This document shows positions 23,788 through 32,812 of a stretch of 64,000 nucleotides of DNA, piece after piece (the first letter of the stretch is position 1; every line of letters begins with the position of its first letter). A program made the translations under genes and the position numbers. The notes beneath the pieces are model-generated. The model saw only the letters and a program-made list of their open reading frames with translations. It had not been told where the DNA came from and searched no databases. This DNA comes from Loktanella sp. IMCC34160 (lineage in GTDB: Bacteria > Pseudomonadota > Alphaproteobacteria > Rhodobacterales > Rhodobacteraceae), in assembly GCF_004145845.1 (NCBI RefSeq), contig NZ_SELP01000004.1:310001-374000 (forward strand), read 5' to 3'.

Positions 23788-23850
23788 GGACAGCCCCCGA
23801 CCGCCCCCCCGGGCGGGGGCTTCACCCCCACCCGCGGTCGGGGGCTGTCC
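23788..23850 (-). terminator. 17-bp perfect inverted repeat between cysS and cimA
   Basis: GGACAGCCCCCGACCGC (23788-23804) is exactly complementary to 23834-23850. Inside it GGGCGGGGGC and CCCCCACCC can pair further. On the minus strand it begins 17 bases after the cysS stop. It has the strength of a terminator but no T-run, so partial read-through into cimA is possible. Confidence 0.7.
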
Positions 23851-23866
23851 TGTGTCGGGATGCGGG

Positions 23867-25324
23867 TCATAGGAGGCCCTCCAGTTTGGCGGGGTCGAAG
23901 CCGGGGCCCGGGACGAGTTCGACCCCCTCCTTGGACATGCGGACCTCGACGCCCGCGTCGAGGAGTGCAGTCTTGAGGCGGTCTACCTCCGAGAAGTCTT
24001 TGGTTTGCATGGCTCTGGCTCGGACTTCGGTCATCATCCCAGCCATTCGCGAGAGATTCATATCTGACAGGACTGTCCCGATCTCCTTGCCGAAGACCCA
24101 AGAACCCATTGAATAACTATCTTCAAGTAGACCTAGAAGGCCCGCCGATGCTGCAAAATCGTCTAGTTCGGCTTGGTCCACATCATGGCGCTGACGCGAG
24201 TTAATTCCTTTGGCCAGCTTGTGTAGGACGGAGATTGCGCCCGAAGTGTTGAGGTCTTCGGCAAGAGCCGCCAATACTTCGGGAGATACTCTCCCTCCGG
24301 GCTGCGCAGTATTCGCCAAATTCCGCCATAGTCGCAGCGTCCTCTCCGCCTCGTCCCGCTTCTTCTCCGTCCAGTCCATCGGCTTGCGGTAGTGCGTGCC
24401 CAGCATCACGAAGCGGATCACCTCGCCCGGCACCCCCTGATCCAGCAGGTCGCGCACGGTAAAGAAATTGCCCAGGGACTTGGACATCTTCTTGCCCTCG
24501 ACCTGAAGCATCTCGTTGTGCATCCAGACATTCGCGAAATCGCCCTCGGGGTGGGCGCATTTCGACTGGGCGATCTCGTTTTCGTGGTGCGGGAATTGCA
24601 GGTCGTTGCCGCCGCCGTGGATGTCGAAGGACGCGCCCAGAAGTTCAAATGACATGGCCGAGCATTCGATGTGCCACCCCGGCCGCCCACGGCCCCAGGG
24701 GCTGTCCCAGCCGGGGGTTTCGGCGTCCGACGGTTTCCAGAGGACGAAATCCATCGGGTTGCGCTTGTAGGGCGCAACCTCGACCCGCGCGCCCGCGATC
24801 ATGTCGTCGACCGACCGGCCCGACAGCGCGCCGTAGTTGGCATAGCTGTCCACCGCGAACAGCACATGGCCTTCGGCGGCATAGGCATGGCCCTTGGCGA
24901 TCAGATCTTCGATCATCGCGATCATCGCGCCGATCCAGTCGGTCGCGCGGGGCTCCTGCGTGGGCCGCAGCGCCCCCAGCGCGTCCATGTCGGCGTGATA
25001 CCAACTTATGGTTTCCTCGGTCCGCTCGGCAATCAGCTCTTCCAGCGTGCCCTTGGCTCCGACTTCTTTGCGCTTGCGGGCGGTGTCGTTGATCTTGTCG
25101 TCCACATCCGTGAAGTTGCGGACATAGGTCACGCGGTCCGTGCCATAGACATGGCGCAGCAGCCGGAACAGCACGTCGAACACCAGAACCGGCCGCGCGT
25201 TGCCCAGATGCGCCCGGTCATAGACCGTCGGCCCGCAGACATACATCCGCACATTGTCCGGGTCGATCGGGGCAAAGACCTCTTTCTTGCGGGTCTTGGT
25301 GTTGTGCAGTTTGATCGTCGTCAT
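23867..25324 (-). CDS. cysS: Cysteinyl-tRNA synthetase
   Basis: 485 residues. Class I signatures are [13 protein letters not shown] (zinc ligand C30, HIGH-like HLGN from 39) and KKMSKSLGN about residue 279. [13 protein letters not shown] and HHENEIAQS carry the remaining zinc ligands. It charges tRNA-Cys. Residues about 342-442 are encoded by DNA of clearly lower GC: by hand count 161 of 300 bases (54%) over 24001-24300, against 63-73% in sampled 60-base lines nearby. The frame stays open. A 14-codon Cys/Ile-rich ORF lies upstream at 25411-25455, so expression may be attenuated by cysteine supply. Confidence 0.97.
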   Translation of the reverse strand: MTTIKLHNTKTRKKEVFAPIDPDNVRMYVCGPTVYDRAHLGNARPVLVFDVLFRLLRHVYGTDRVTYVRNFTDVDDKINDTARKRKEVGAKGTLEELIAERTEETISWYHADMDALGALRPTQEPRATDWIGAMIAMIEDLIAKGHAYAAEGHVLFAVDSYANYGALSGRSVDDMIAGARVEVAPYKRNPMDFVLWKPSDAETPGWDSPWGRGRPGWHIECSAMSFELLGASFDIHGGGNDLQFPHHENEIAQSKCAHPEGDFANVWMHNEMLQVEGKKMSKSLGNFFTVRDLLDQGVPGEVIRFVMLGTHYRKPMDWTEKKRDEAERTLRLWRNLANTAQPGGRVSPEVLAALAEDLNTSGAISVLHKLAKGINSRQRHDVDQAELDDFAASAGLLGLLEDSYSMGSWVFGKEIGTVLSDMNLSRMAGMMTEVRARAMQTKDFSEVDRLKTALLDAGVEVRMSKEGVELVPGPGFDPAKLEGLL

Positions 25325-25410
25325 GTCTCACTCACGCGCGGTTTTCGCCCGCGGGCTTAGCAACTTACCGTCAGAAGTGAAACGTGAAAGAGCGGCCCGC
25401 GTGACTGGTG
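25325..25410 (-). promoter_or_regulatory. Leader region with two mutually exclusive stems before cysS
   Basis: Between the leader ORF stop and the cysS ATG, the segment 25395-25401 (GCCCGCG) can pair with 25350-25356 (CGCGGGC). Alternatively 25349-25353 (CCGCG) pairs with 25337-25341 (CGCGG). The two stems share 25350-25353 and cannot form together. The first begins only 10 bases past the leader stop codon, so a stalled or terminating ribosome would influence it. No T-run terminator is visible, so control might be at translation or by Rho. The cysS ribosome-binding site is TGAGTGAGA. Confidence 0.45.
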
Positions 25411-25455
25411 TCAGCAGGGAATAATGCAGCAAATGATGATGCAGGTGCTCTTCAT
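25411..25455 (-). CDS. Cys/Ile-rich leader peptide upstream of cysS
   Basis: A 14-codon ORF, MKSTCIIICCIIPC, ends 86 bases before cysS. Four of 14 residues are Cys (C5, C9, C10, C14) and five are Ile, far from chance composition, and TGC-TGC is a tandem pair. An in-frame ATG four codons upstream (25467) would add MTHL. No ribosome-binding site precedes it, but promoter-like boxes are placed so that transcription could begin at the ATG itself, as known for the leaderless trpL leader of Sinorhizobium. The downstream genes make Cys-tRNA (cysS) and start isoleucine synthesis (cimA). I infer an attenuator; expression is unproven. Confidence 0.6.
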   Translation of the reverse strand: MKSTCIIICCIIPC

Positions 25456-25462
25456 GAGATGG

Positions 25463-25491
25463 GTCATAGCACCGGGGCGGCTACCCGTCCA
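25463..25491 (-). promoter_or_regulatory. Candidate promoter for the cysS leader
   Basis: On the minus strand, TGGACG (25491-25486), a 17-base gap and TATGAC (25468-25463) are followed by 7 bases and then the leader ATG at 25455. Both hexamers match the consensus at four of six positions. It overlaps the end of the DUF1697 gene. A start at the A of the ATG would make the leader mRNA leaderless. Confidence 0.4.
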
Positions 25492-26005
25492 GCATTTCGA
25501 CAAGCTTGCGGATGGTGTTGAGGTTGCGGGCGGTGAAATCGACGCCCAGAACCTTGGGCAGCTTCTCCGCCAGTTTCGACCGCCCGAACCCGTCGGGCGT
25601 ATGGACCCAGGCGACGCGGCCCTGCAGGCGGATCTCCTCGGTCGGTGTGCGAAGCTGGGCATAGAGCGCGTCATCGAAGTGCGGGTCGGCCCAGAGGAAG
25701 GCCCCGTGCAACTGGTTCCCCGCCGCAGGCGCAATCGGGCAATCGTCCAGCACCAATCGCAGGGCCGCACCCGGCAGCACCATGATCGGCACATCGACCC
25801 CCATCCGTTCCACCATCGTGCGCCGCAGGTCTTCGGCCAGCGTCGCCGGATCGCCCTCGGCCTCGAACACCAGATTGCCGGAGGCGATGTAGGTCCGCGC
25901 CCTGGTCCAGCCCAGTTCGGCGCAGAGATCGCGCAGATCGGCCATGGGCACCTTGTTGCCGCCGCCGACGTTGACCCCGCGCAGAAGTGCCACGAATGCT
26001 GTCAT
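25481..26005 (-). CDS. DUF1697-family protein
   Basis: 174 residues from ATG 26005. The DUF1697 opening is FVALLRGVNVGGGNKVPMADL, followed by YIASGNLVFEAEGD; the C-terminal RNLNTIRKLVEML also fits. The family is widespread and small, with no established function. It follows the flavoprotein gene by only 13 bases and is probably in one operon with it. Its last codons overlap the candidate promoter of the cysS leader. Confidence 0.88.
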   Translation of the reverse strand: MTAFVALLRGVNVGGGNKVPMADLRDLCAELGWTRARTYIASGNLVFEAEGDPATLAEDLRRTMVERMGVDVPIMVLPGAALRLVLDDCPIAPAAGNQLHGAFLWADPHFDDALYAQLRTPTEEIRLQGRVAWVHTPDGFGRSKLAEKLPKVLGVDFTARNLNTIRKLVEMLDG

Positions 26006-26018
26006 GTGTTCGCCCCCG

Positions 26019-27200
26019 TCAGGATTGCGCGATCGCGGTGCCCGCCGCATGGGCCGACGACCACGCCCATTGAAAGTTATACCCGCCCAGCCATCCTGTC
26101 ACATCCACGCATTCGCCGATGAAATAAAGGCCGTGGATATCCGTCGCACCCATGGTCTTGGATGACAGCGCCTCGGTCGACACGCCGCCTAGGGTCACCT
26201 CGGCCGTGCGGTAGCCTTCGGTCCCGGTGGGCACCACCTGCCAGCCGTGCAGCCGGGCGGCCAGATCGTCGATCCTTGCGTCGGACCAATCGGCAAGATT
26301 GTCGGTCAGCCCCAGTTCTCCCGCCAGAAGATCGGCAAAGCGTGCGGGCAGGTGATCGGCCAGGATGGTCCCGACCGGCTTCCCCCCGGCGGCGGCCTTG
26401 CGGGCCTTCAACGCGGCGGCCAGATCGGTGCCGGGGCTCAGGTCGATGGTCACCGCCTCGCCCTCGCGCCAGTAGGAGGAGGTTTGCAGCATCGCGGGGC
26501 CGGACAGGCCGCGATGGGTGCACAGCATCGCCTCGGGGAAGGTGGGGCCCCGGTTGGCGCGGGCCGTCACCGGCAGGGCGACGCCCGAGATCCCGGCAAA
26601 GCGTCCGTCGGAAAATGTATAGGGCACCAGCGCGGGCCGCGTGTCCGTGACCGGCACGCCGAAGTCGCGGGCGATCTGATAGGCCAGCCCGGTCGCCCCC
26701 ATCTTGGGGATGGACTTGCCGCCCGTGGCCACGACAAGGTTCGCGGCCTCGACCACCACCCCGTCGCGCCCGCGGGTCAGGAGGGCGCGAAACCCTGTAT
26801 CGGTGCGCTCGACCCTTTCGATCCCCGTTTCCAGCCACAGGTCGGCATTCGCGCGGTCAACCATGGACAAGAGCAGGTCGATGATCGCCTGCGATTTGCC
26901 AGCGCAAAACAGCTGTCCCAGCGTCTTTTCATGCCAGGCGATTCCGGCGTTCGACACGAGGTCGATGAAATCCCACTGGCTGTATCGGGCCAGTGCGGAT
27001 TTGGCGAAATGCGGGTTGTCCGAGATGAAATTCGCGGCTGTCACGTCAAGATTGGTGAAGTTGCAGCGCCCGCCGCCTGAGATGCGGATCTTGTCGCCCG
27101 GACGTTTCGCATGGTCGATCACCAGCGCCCCCGGCCCGGCATGGGCGGCGCAGAACAGGCCGGCGGCCCCGGCCCCAAGGATCAGCGTGTTCACCTTCAT
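26019..27200 (-). CDS. HI0933/BaiN-family FAD-dependent oxidoreductase
   Basis: 393 residues from ATG 27200 (MKVNTLILGAGAAGLF), which puts the FAD-binding GAGAAG loop at the N-terminus; a longer start at 27305 is less likely. Family motifs: GDKIRISGGGRCNFTN, ATGGKSIPKMGATG, the C-terminal GVSTEALSSKTM and GLYFIGECVDVTGWLGGYNFQWAWSSA split across the FAD tail. These flavoproteins reduce unsaturated substrates in some gut bacteria; in most organisms the role is unknown. Divergent from ftsW, probably co-transcribed with DUF1697. Confidence 0.9.
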   Translation of the reverse strand: MKVNTLILGAGAAGLFCAAHAGPGALVIDHAKRPGDKIRISGGGRCNFTNLDVTAANFISDNPHFAKSALARYSQWDFIDLVSNAGIAWHEKTLGQLFCAGKSQAIIDLLLSMVDRANADLWLETGIERVERTDTGFRALLTRGRDGVVVEAANLVVATGGKSIPKMGATGLAYQIARDFGVPVTDTRPALVPYTFSDGRFAGISGVALPVTARANRGPTFPEAMLCTHRGLSGPAMLQTSSYWREGEAVTIDLSPGTDLAAALKARKAAAGGKPVGTILADHLPARFADLLAGELGLTDNLADWSDARIDDLAARLHGWQVVPTGTEGYRTAEVTLGGVSTEALSSKTMGATDIHGLYFIGECVDVTGWLGGYNFQWAWSSAHAAGTAIAQS

Positions 27201-27379
27201 CCCCGTCCAAGACCACGGCGGCGAGAGGCTGGCAAGGGGGGCAGGGCCGAAAATCGATTCGCGGGGAATCGCCTGTTCATTCATTTCGCTGGAAATCCGA
27301 ATCACTTGCCGTTACCCTTGCGCCAGATCCGGGGAAAACCCGGGCAGGCAGAGGCAGAGACACCCAAGGCGGTATTCCC

Positions 27380-28543
27380 ATGACGGAAATGGTTCATGGC
27401 ACGATCCCCGTGCAGGCGGGCGAACCCATTCTTCCACGCTGGTGGCGGACGATCGACAAATGGACAATGTCCTGCGTCCTTGCGCTGTTCGGGATCGGAT
27501 TGCTGCTGGGGCTGGCGTCTTCCCCGCCGTTGGCGGCCCGCAACGGGCTGGAACCCTTCTATTACGTGACCCGTCAGGCGGTGTTCGGCGGCGCGGCGAT
27601 CCTTGTGATGATGATCACCTCGATGATGTCGCCGCTGATGGTGCGTCGGCTTGCCGTCCTGGGGTTCATCGCGGCCTTTGCGGCGCTGGCCCTGCTGCCC
27701 GCCTTCGGAACCGATTTCGGCAAGGGCGCGGTGCGCTGGTATTCGCTGGGCTTTGCCAGCTTCCAGCCGTCCGAGTTCCTGAAACCCGTCTTTGTCGTGG
27801 TCGCTGCATGGTTCATGGCGGCCAGCTTTGAATTGGGCGGCCCGCCGGGCAAGGCCTATTCCTTTGCGATCACGGTCATCATCGTGACGATCCTTGCGCT
27901 GCAACCGGACTTTGGTCAGGCGGCACTGGTGCTGTTTGCCTGGGGCGTGATGTATTTCGTGGCCGGGGCGCCAATGCTGCTGCTGTTCGGGATCGCGGGG
28001 ATGGTCATTCTTGCGGGCAGCTTTGCCTATTCCAACTCGGAGCATTTCGCCCGCCGGATCGACGGGTTCCTGAACCCGGAGATCGACCCGACCACCCAGA
28101 TCGGTTATGCGACGAATGCGATCCGCGAAGGCGGGTTTTTCGGAGTCGGCGTGGGCGAGGGGCAGGTGAAATGGTCGCTGCCTGATGCGCATACGGATTT
28201 CATCATCGCGGTCGCGGCTGAAGAATACGGGCTGATCTGCGTCATCGCGATCATCGCGCTTTACACCGTGATCGTCTTCCGGTCGCTTCTGCGGCTGATG
28301 AAGGAGCGCGATCCCTTTATCCGGCTGGCGGGCACCGGGCTGGCCTGTGCCTTTGGCGTTCAGGCGATGATCAACATGGGCGTCGCGGTGCGGCTTCTGC
28401 CGGCCAAGGGGATGACCCTGCCCTTCGTCAGCTACGGCGGGTCGTCGCTGATCGCGGGTGGGGTTGCGGTCGGGATGCTTCTGGCCTTTACCCGCACACG
28501 GCCGCAAGGGCAGATGGGCGATCTGCTGTCGCGCAGGCACTAG
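27380..28543 (+). CDS. ftsW: Lipid II polymerase FtsW
   Basis: 387 residues with about ten membrane segments (SEDS family). Signature regions are SLGFASFQPSEFLKP, LALQPDFGQA, GFFGVGVGEGQVKWSLPDAHTDFI and GMTLPFVSYGGSS. FtsW polymerises septal peptidoglycan together with FtsI. It opens the division/cell-wall cluster and is followed by murG after 45 bases. The 179-base gap to the divergent flavoprotein gene should contain the promoter. Confidence 0.96.
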   Translation: MTEMVHGTIPVQAGEPILPRWWRTIDKWTMSCVLALFGIGLLLGLASSPPLAARNGLEPFYYVTRQAVFGGAAILVMMITSMMSPLMVRRLAVLGFIAAFAALALLPAFGTDFGKGAVRWYSLGFASFQPSEFLKPVFVVVAAWFMAASFELGGPPGKAYSFAITVIIVTILALQPDFGQAALVLFAWGVMYFVAGAPMLLLFGIAGMVILAGSFAYSNSEHFARRIDGFLNPEIDPTTQIGYATNAIREGGFFGVGVGEGQVKWSLPDAHTDFIIAVAAEEYGLICVIAIIALYTVIVFRSLLRLMKERDPFIRLAGTGLACAFGVQAMINMGVAVRLLPAKGMTLPFVSYGGSSLIAGGVAVGMLLAFTRTRPQGQMGDLLSRRH

Positions 28544-28588
28544 GGTTTCCGGCCGGACCGGCCGGGGAGATATCTGAAAGGATCACAC

Positions 28589-29689
28589 ATGGCGGCCCCT
28601 TTACTGGTTATCGCGGCGGGCGGCACCGGCGGACATATGTTCCCGGCGCAGGCCCTGGCCGAGGCGATGCTGGCCAAGGGGTGGCGGGTGCGTCTGTCCA
28701 CGGACGCGCGCGGCGCGCGCTATACCGGCGGGTTCCCGGCAGGGGTCGAGATCACCCAGGTCGCCAGCGCCACCTTTGCGCGCGGCGGGATCGCGGCAAA
28801 GGCGCTGGCACCGCTTCGCATCCTTGGCGGCATCCTTGGCGCGACCTTCCGCACCCTGCGGGACCGGCCTGCGGTCGTCGTGGGCTTTGGCGGCTACCCG
28901 TCGATCCCGGCGGTGGCGGCGGCATGGATCACCCGGACGCCACGGATGATCCACGAACAGAACGGGGTTCTGGGCCGCGTCAATCAGGTCTTCGCGAAGC
29001 GGGTCGATCTGGTGGCCTGCGGCACATGGCCGACAGTCCTGCCCAACGGGATCGGGGGCACCCATACGGGCAACCCGGTCCGTGGCGCGATCCTGTCCCG
29101 CGCGGGTGCCCCCTATATCGCGCCCGGCGATTATCCGATGTCGATGCTGGTCATGGGCGGCAGTCAGGGCGCGCGCATCCTGTCCGATGTGGTGCCCGCT
29201 GCGATCACGGCCCTTCCCGACAGCATTCGCAGCCAGCTGCGGGTCAGCCATCAGGCCCGGCCCGAGGATATGGACCGCGTGACCGCCGCCTATGCCGATG
29301 CGGGCATTCGGGCTGACGTGCAAAGTTTCTTCACCGATATCCCCGAACGCATGGCCGAGGCGCAGCTGGTCATCAGCCGGGCAGGGGCCTCCTCGGTCGC
29401 CGATATCTCGGTCATCGGGCGCCCATCGATCCTGATCCCGTTCGCCGCCGCAACCGCCGATCACCAGACCGCCAACGCCCAGCAGTTGACAGACGCGGGC
29501 GCGGCGATCCTGATCCCCGAAAGCCGCCTTGACGCGGCAAGCCTTTCGGCGCAGATCGCGCTGATCCTTGGTCAGCCCGCTGCGGCCAACCAGATGGCCG
29601 CCGCCGCCCTGTCCTGCGGCATTCCCGATGCAACCGACCGGCTGGTTGCCCTTGTCGAAGGGCTGGCCGGACAGACGAAAGACGCCTGA
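28589..29689 (+). CDS. murG: MurG, lipid II-forming N-acetylglucosaminyltransferase
   Basis: 366 residues. The G-loops of this GT-B enzyme are visible: [13 protein letters not shown] at the N-terminus, [12 protein letters not shown], and in the C-terminal half LVMGGSQGA and [12 protein letters not shown] with the UDP-GlcNAc site [15 protein letters not shown]. MurG adds GlcNAc to lipid I at the inner face of the membrane. The start has the ribosome-binding site GAAAGGATCACAC. murC begins one base after its stop. Confidence 0.96.
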   Translation: MAAPLLVIAAGGTGGHMFPAQALAEAMLAKGWRVRLSTDARGARYTGGFPAGVEITQVASATFARGGIAAKALAPLRILGGILGATFRTLRDRPAVVVGFGGYPSIPAVAAAWITRTPRMIHEQNGVLGRVNQVFAKRVDLVACGTWPTVLPNGIGGTHTGNPVRGAILSRAGAPYIAPGDYPMSMLVMGGSQGARILSDVVPAAITALPDSIRSQLRVSHQARPEDMDRVTAAYADAGIRADVQSFFTDIPERMAEAQLVISRAGASSVADISVIGRPSILIPFAAATADHQTANAQQLTDAGAAILIPESRLDAASLSAQIALILGQPAAANQMAAAALSCGIPDATDRLVALVEGLAGQTKDA

Positions 29690-29690
29690 C

Positions 29691-31103
29691 ATGAACGCCG
29701 CCGCCACCAAACTTCCGCTTGACGTGGGTCCGATCCATTTCGTGGGCATCGGCGGGATCGGCATGTCCGGCATCGCCGAGGTTCTGCTGAACCACGGATA
29801 CGTGGTGCAGGGGTCGGACCTGAAACGGTCCAAGATCACCGACCGGCTGGAAAAGATGGGCGCGCTGATCTTCGAAGGCCAGCGGGCCGAGAACCTTGAA
29901 GGGGCCGAGGTCGTCGTGATCTCATCCGCCATCAAACCGGGCAACCCCGAACTGGACGAGGCCCGCCGCAAGGGCCTTCCCGTCGTCCGCCGGGCCGAGA
30001 TGCTGGCCGAACTGATGCGCCTGAAATCCAACGTGGCCGTGGCCGGGACGCACGGCAAAACCACGACCACGACGATGGTATCGGCCCTTCTGGACGCCGG
30101 GAATTTCGACCCGACCGTGATCAATGGCGGCATCATTCATGCCTACGGATCGAACGCCCGCGTGGGCGAAGGCGAATGGATGGTGGTCGAAGCCGACGAA
30201 AGCGACGGCACCTTCAACCGCCTTCCGGCGACCATCGCCATCGTGACCAACATCGACCCCGAACATATGGAGCATTGGGGCAGCCTCGATAACCTGCGCA
30301 AGGGCTTCTACGACTTCGTGTCGAACATCCCGTTCTACGGGTTGGCCGTCTGCTGCACCGACCACCCCGAAGTGCAATCGCTGGTCGGCAAGATCACCGA
30401 CCGCCGCGTCGTCACCTATGGGTTCAACGCGCAGGCAGACGTGAGGGCGGTGAACCTGACCTATCAGAAGGGGATCGCCCATTTCGACATCGCGCTTCAG
30501 GGCGAAGACGCGGTGATCGAGGGCTGCACCCTGCCGATGCCCGGTGACCACAACGTGTCTAACGCCCTGTCGGCGGTGGCCGTGGCCCGGCACCTTGGGA
30601 TGAAGAAGGATGAAATCCGCACGGCGCTGGCAAATTTCGGCGGGGTCAACCGCCGCTTTACCCGCGTGGGCGAGGTGGGCGGCGTGACCATCATTGACGA
30701 CTATGGTCACCACCCGGTTGAAATCGCCGCCGTGCTGAAGGCCGCGCGGCAGGCCGTGGGCGTGGACAGTGCCGCGCGGGTCATCGCCGTGCACCAGCCG
30801 CACCGCTATTCCCGCCTGTCGTCGCTTTTCGAAGATTTCTGCGGCTGCTTCAACGAGGCCGATGTGGTCGGCATCGCCGAGGTCTATGCTGCGGGTGAAG
30901 ACCCGATCCCCGGCGCGTCGCGGGACGATCTGGTGTCAGGTCTAGTGCGGCACGGGCACCGGCATGCCCGCGCAATCCTGTCTGAGGACGATCTGGAACG
31001 GCTGGTCCGCGAACAGGCCCGTCCCGGCGACATGGTGGTCTGCCTTGGGGCCGGGACAATCAGCGCCTGGGCAAACAACCTGCCCGCCCGTCTGGAAAAA
31101 TGA
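29691..31103 (+). CDS. murC: UDP-N-acetylmuramate-L-alanine ligase
   Basis: 470 residues from ATG 29691. The N-terminal Rossmann region has [16 protein letters not shown], the ATP loop is GTHGKTTTT (119-127), and central motifs EADESDGTF and [10 protein letters not shown] follow. HQPHRYSR is in the C-terminal domain. MurC adds the first amino acid of the peptide stem. It is followed by a small membrane protein through an ATGA overlap. A longer in-frame start would overlap murG heavily. Confidence 0.96.
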   Translation: MNAAATKLPLDVGPIHFVGIGGIGMSGIAEVLLNHGYVVQGSDLKRSKITDRLEKMGALIFEGQRAENLEGAEVVVISSAIKPGNPELDEARRKGLPVVRRAEMLAELMRLKSNVAVAGTHGKTTTTTMVSALLDAGNFDPTVINGGIIHAYGSNARVGEGEWMVVEADESDGTFNRLPATIAIVTNIDPEHMEHWGSLDNLRKGFYDFVSNIPFYGLAVCCTDHPEVQSLVGKITDRRVVTYGFNAQADVRAVNLTYQKGIAHFDIALQGEDAVIEGCTLPMPGDHNVSNALSAVAVARHLGMKKDEIRTALANFGGVNRRFTRVGEVGGVTIIDDYGHHPVEIAAVLKAARQAVGVDSAARVIAVHQPHRYSRLSSLFEDFCGCFNEADVVGIAEVYAAGEDPIPGASRDDLVSGLVRHGHRHARAILSEDDLERLVREQARPGDMVVCLGAGTISAWANNLPARLEK

Positions 31104-31327
31104 ACTGGGTCTGGATCATCGCCGCGGTCATCGTTCTGATCTCGGCCATGTCCATCGCCCGACACATCCGGCGCGGGCTCATCTTCTTCGCAATTGCCTT
31201 CGCGGGGCTGATGTTATTGCATTTCCAATCCCATCCGGGCGAGGCGATGCTGGGTCTCGGCTCTTTGGGCGGGGGGCTGGCGATGATGCGACCACTTCGA
31301 CGGATCGTCGCCCGGATATCGTTCTAG
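31100..31327 (+). CDS. Small membrane protein after murC
   Basis: 75 residues with two hydrophobic segments ([18 protein letters not shown] and [18 protein letters not shown]) and a basic tail. It overlaps murC by ATGA and so is translated with it. No family recognised. The position in the cell-wall cluster is the only hint of function. Confidence 0.7.
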   Translation: MNWVWIIAAVIVLISAMSIARHIRRGLIFFAIAFAGLMLLHFQSHPGEAMLGLGSLGGGLAMMRPLRRIVARISF

Positions 31328-31352
31328 GACACGCACAACGAAAGGGACAGCC

Positions 31353-32549
31353 ATGCCAGACGCCACCCTGAAACGCCGGATCGGCCCCGGGCTGCTGACG
31401 GCCTATGGCGTGGGCGTGATGGTGGGCGCGGGCATTTATGTGCTTGTGGGCGAGGTCGCGGGACTGTCGGGCATCTATGCGCCGGTCGCCTTCCTGCTGG
31501 CAGGGCTTGTCGCGCTGCCCTCGGCCCTGTCCTATGCCGAACTTTCGGTCCGGATGCCCGAAGCCGCAGGCGAGGTCGCCTTTGTCGAGGCGGGAACAGG
31601 GCTGCGCTGGCTGGGGCTGATCGTCGGGCTGGCCATCGTGCTGTCCGGGATGCTGTCAGCGGCGGCGGTCCTGCGGGGCGGGGCAGGGTATTTGACATCT
31701 ATCGTCGGGATCTCGCCCGAAATGGCGATCATCGCCGGGGGCGTCCTGATCGCCGCCGTTGCCATCGTCGGCGTGTTGGAAAGCCTTGCCGTCGCGGCGG
31801 TCTTTACTCTGGCCGAGGTGCTGGGGCTGGCTCTTGTCATCTGGGCGGGGCTGGGGGCCGATCCCGTCTCGGTCGATTGGGCGGCGGCCCCCGCGCCCTA
31901 TTGGCCCGGTATCTTCGCTGCGGTCACCCTGTGTTTCTTCGCCTTCATCGGGTTCGAGGATATCGTGAACCTGGCCGAAGAAACCCGCGACCCGGACCGC
32001 ACGATGCCGCGCGCGATCCTTTGGGCGCTGGCGATCACCGCTGTCCTCTACGCGGCGGTGTCCTACGCCGCCGTTCGGGCAGTGCCGATCGAGGCGTTGT
32101 CGGCCAGTCAACAGCCGCTGGCGCTGGTCTGGCAGGTCGGAACCGGCAACCCGGCGGCCTTCCTGTCGGCCATCGCGGTCGCGGCGGCGGTGAACGGGGT
32201 GTTGGCGCAGATCGTCATGGCGGCGCGGGTCTTGTACGGTCTGGGGCGCAGGCACGGAAGCCTGCGGGTCTTCTCGGGCGTTGGCGCGCGGTTCGGAACG
32301 CCGCATCTTGCCACGATACTGATCGGCGGTGGCGTGATCGGCGCGGCGCTTGTCCTGCCGGTGGGGCAACTGGCCGGTATGACATCGCTTGTCCTGTTGT
32401 CGGTCTTTGTCCTCGTCAACCTGTCGCTGATCCTGATCAAGCGGCACACGCCCGCCGCACGGTTCCGGGTGGGGGCATGGGTGCCGGTGGCAGGGCTGCT
32501 GATGGCGCTGGGCGCGCTGATCCTTTGGCTGTGGGGGGCGCTGGCATGA
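31353..32549 (+). CDS. APC-family amino-acid/polyamine permease
   Basis: 398 residues with about twelve hydrophobic segments. The substrate-binding unwound first helix is YGVGVMVGAGIYVLVGEV; FFAFIGFEDIVNLAEETRDPDRTMPRAI is the conserved central region of APC permeases. The substrate is not readable. It is an unusual insertion in the murC-murB interval, 25 bases after the small membrane protein and overlapping the first DUF2484 gene by ATGA, so it is built into the operon. Confidence 0.88.
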   Translation: MPDATLKRRIGPGLLTAYGVGVMVGAGIYVLVGEVAGLSGIYAPVAFLLAGLVALPSALSYAELSVRMPEAAGEVAFVEAGTGLRWLGLIVGLAIVLSGMLSAAAVLRGGAGYLTSIVGISPEMAIIAGGVLIAAVAIVGVLESLAVAAVFTLAEVLGLALVIWAGLGADPVSVDWAAAPAPYWPGIFAAVTLCFFAFIGFEDIVNLAEETRDPDRTMPRAILWALAITAVLYAAVSYAAVRAVPIEALSASQQPLALVWQVGTGNPAAFLSAIAVAAAVNGVLAQIVMAARVLYGLGRRHGSLRVFSGVGARFGTPHLATILIGGGVIGAALVLPVGQLAGMTSLVLLSVFVLVNLSLILIKRHTPAARFRVGAWVPVAGLLMALGALILWLWGALA

Positions 32550-32812
32550 GCTATTCCCTGATCGCCGCCGCCTTTTGGGTCATCCTAGGCACGATCACCG
32601 CGCTTTTGCCGCTGCGGCGGCAAATGTGGCCCGGATTGACCCTACTGGTGTTAGCGCCTGTCATTTTGGTCTGGTTATCGGTTGACCATGGGCTTTGGAT
32701 CGGGGCATTGGGGGCGGCAGGTTTCGTTTCCATGTTCCGAAACCCGCTTCGTTATCTCTGGGCCCGGGTTCGGGGCCGCAATCCGCAACTACCGCCAGAG
32801 CTTCGCAGATGA
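32546..32812 (+). CDS. DUF2484-family membrane protein, copy 1
   Basis: 88 residues, starts inside the permease stop (ATGA). Three hydrophobic segments; it opens with MSYSLIAAAFWVILGTITALLP. DUF2484 proteins are typically found between murC and murB in Rhodobacterales and have no known function. It is a paralogue of the next gene, with the same opening and the same end pattern FRNPLRYLWARVRGR. Confidence 0.83.
   Translation: MSYSLIAAAFWVILGTITALLPLRRQMWPGLTLLVLAPVILVWLSVDHGLWIGALGAAGFVSMFRNPLRYLWARVRGRNPQLPPELRR

Noticed and set aside
23700-23866. A second leader peptide in front of cimA
   Set aside because: No short ORF with biased codons could be found on the minus strand; the interval is taken up by the 17-bp inverted repeat.
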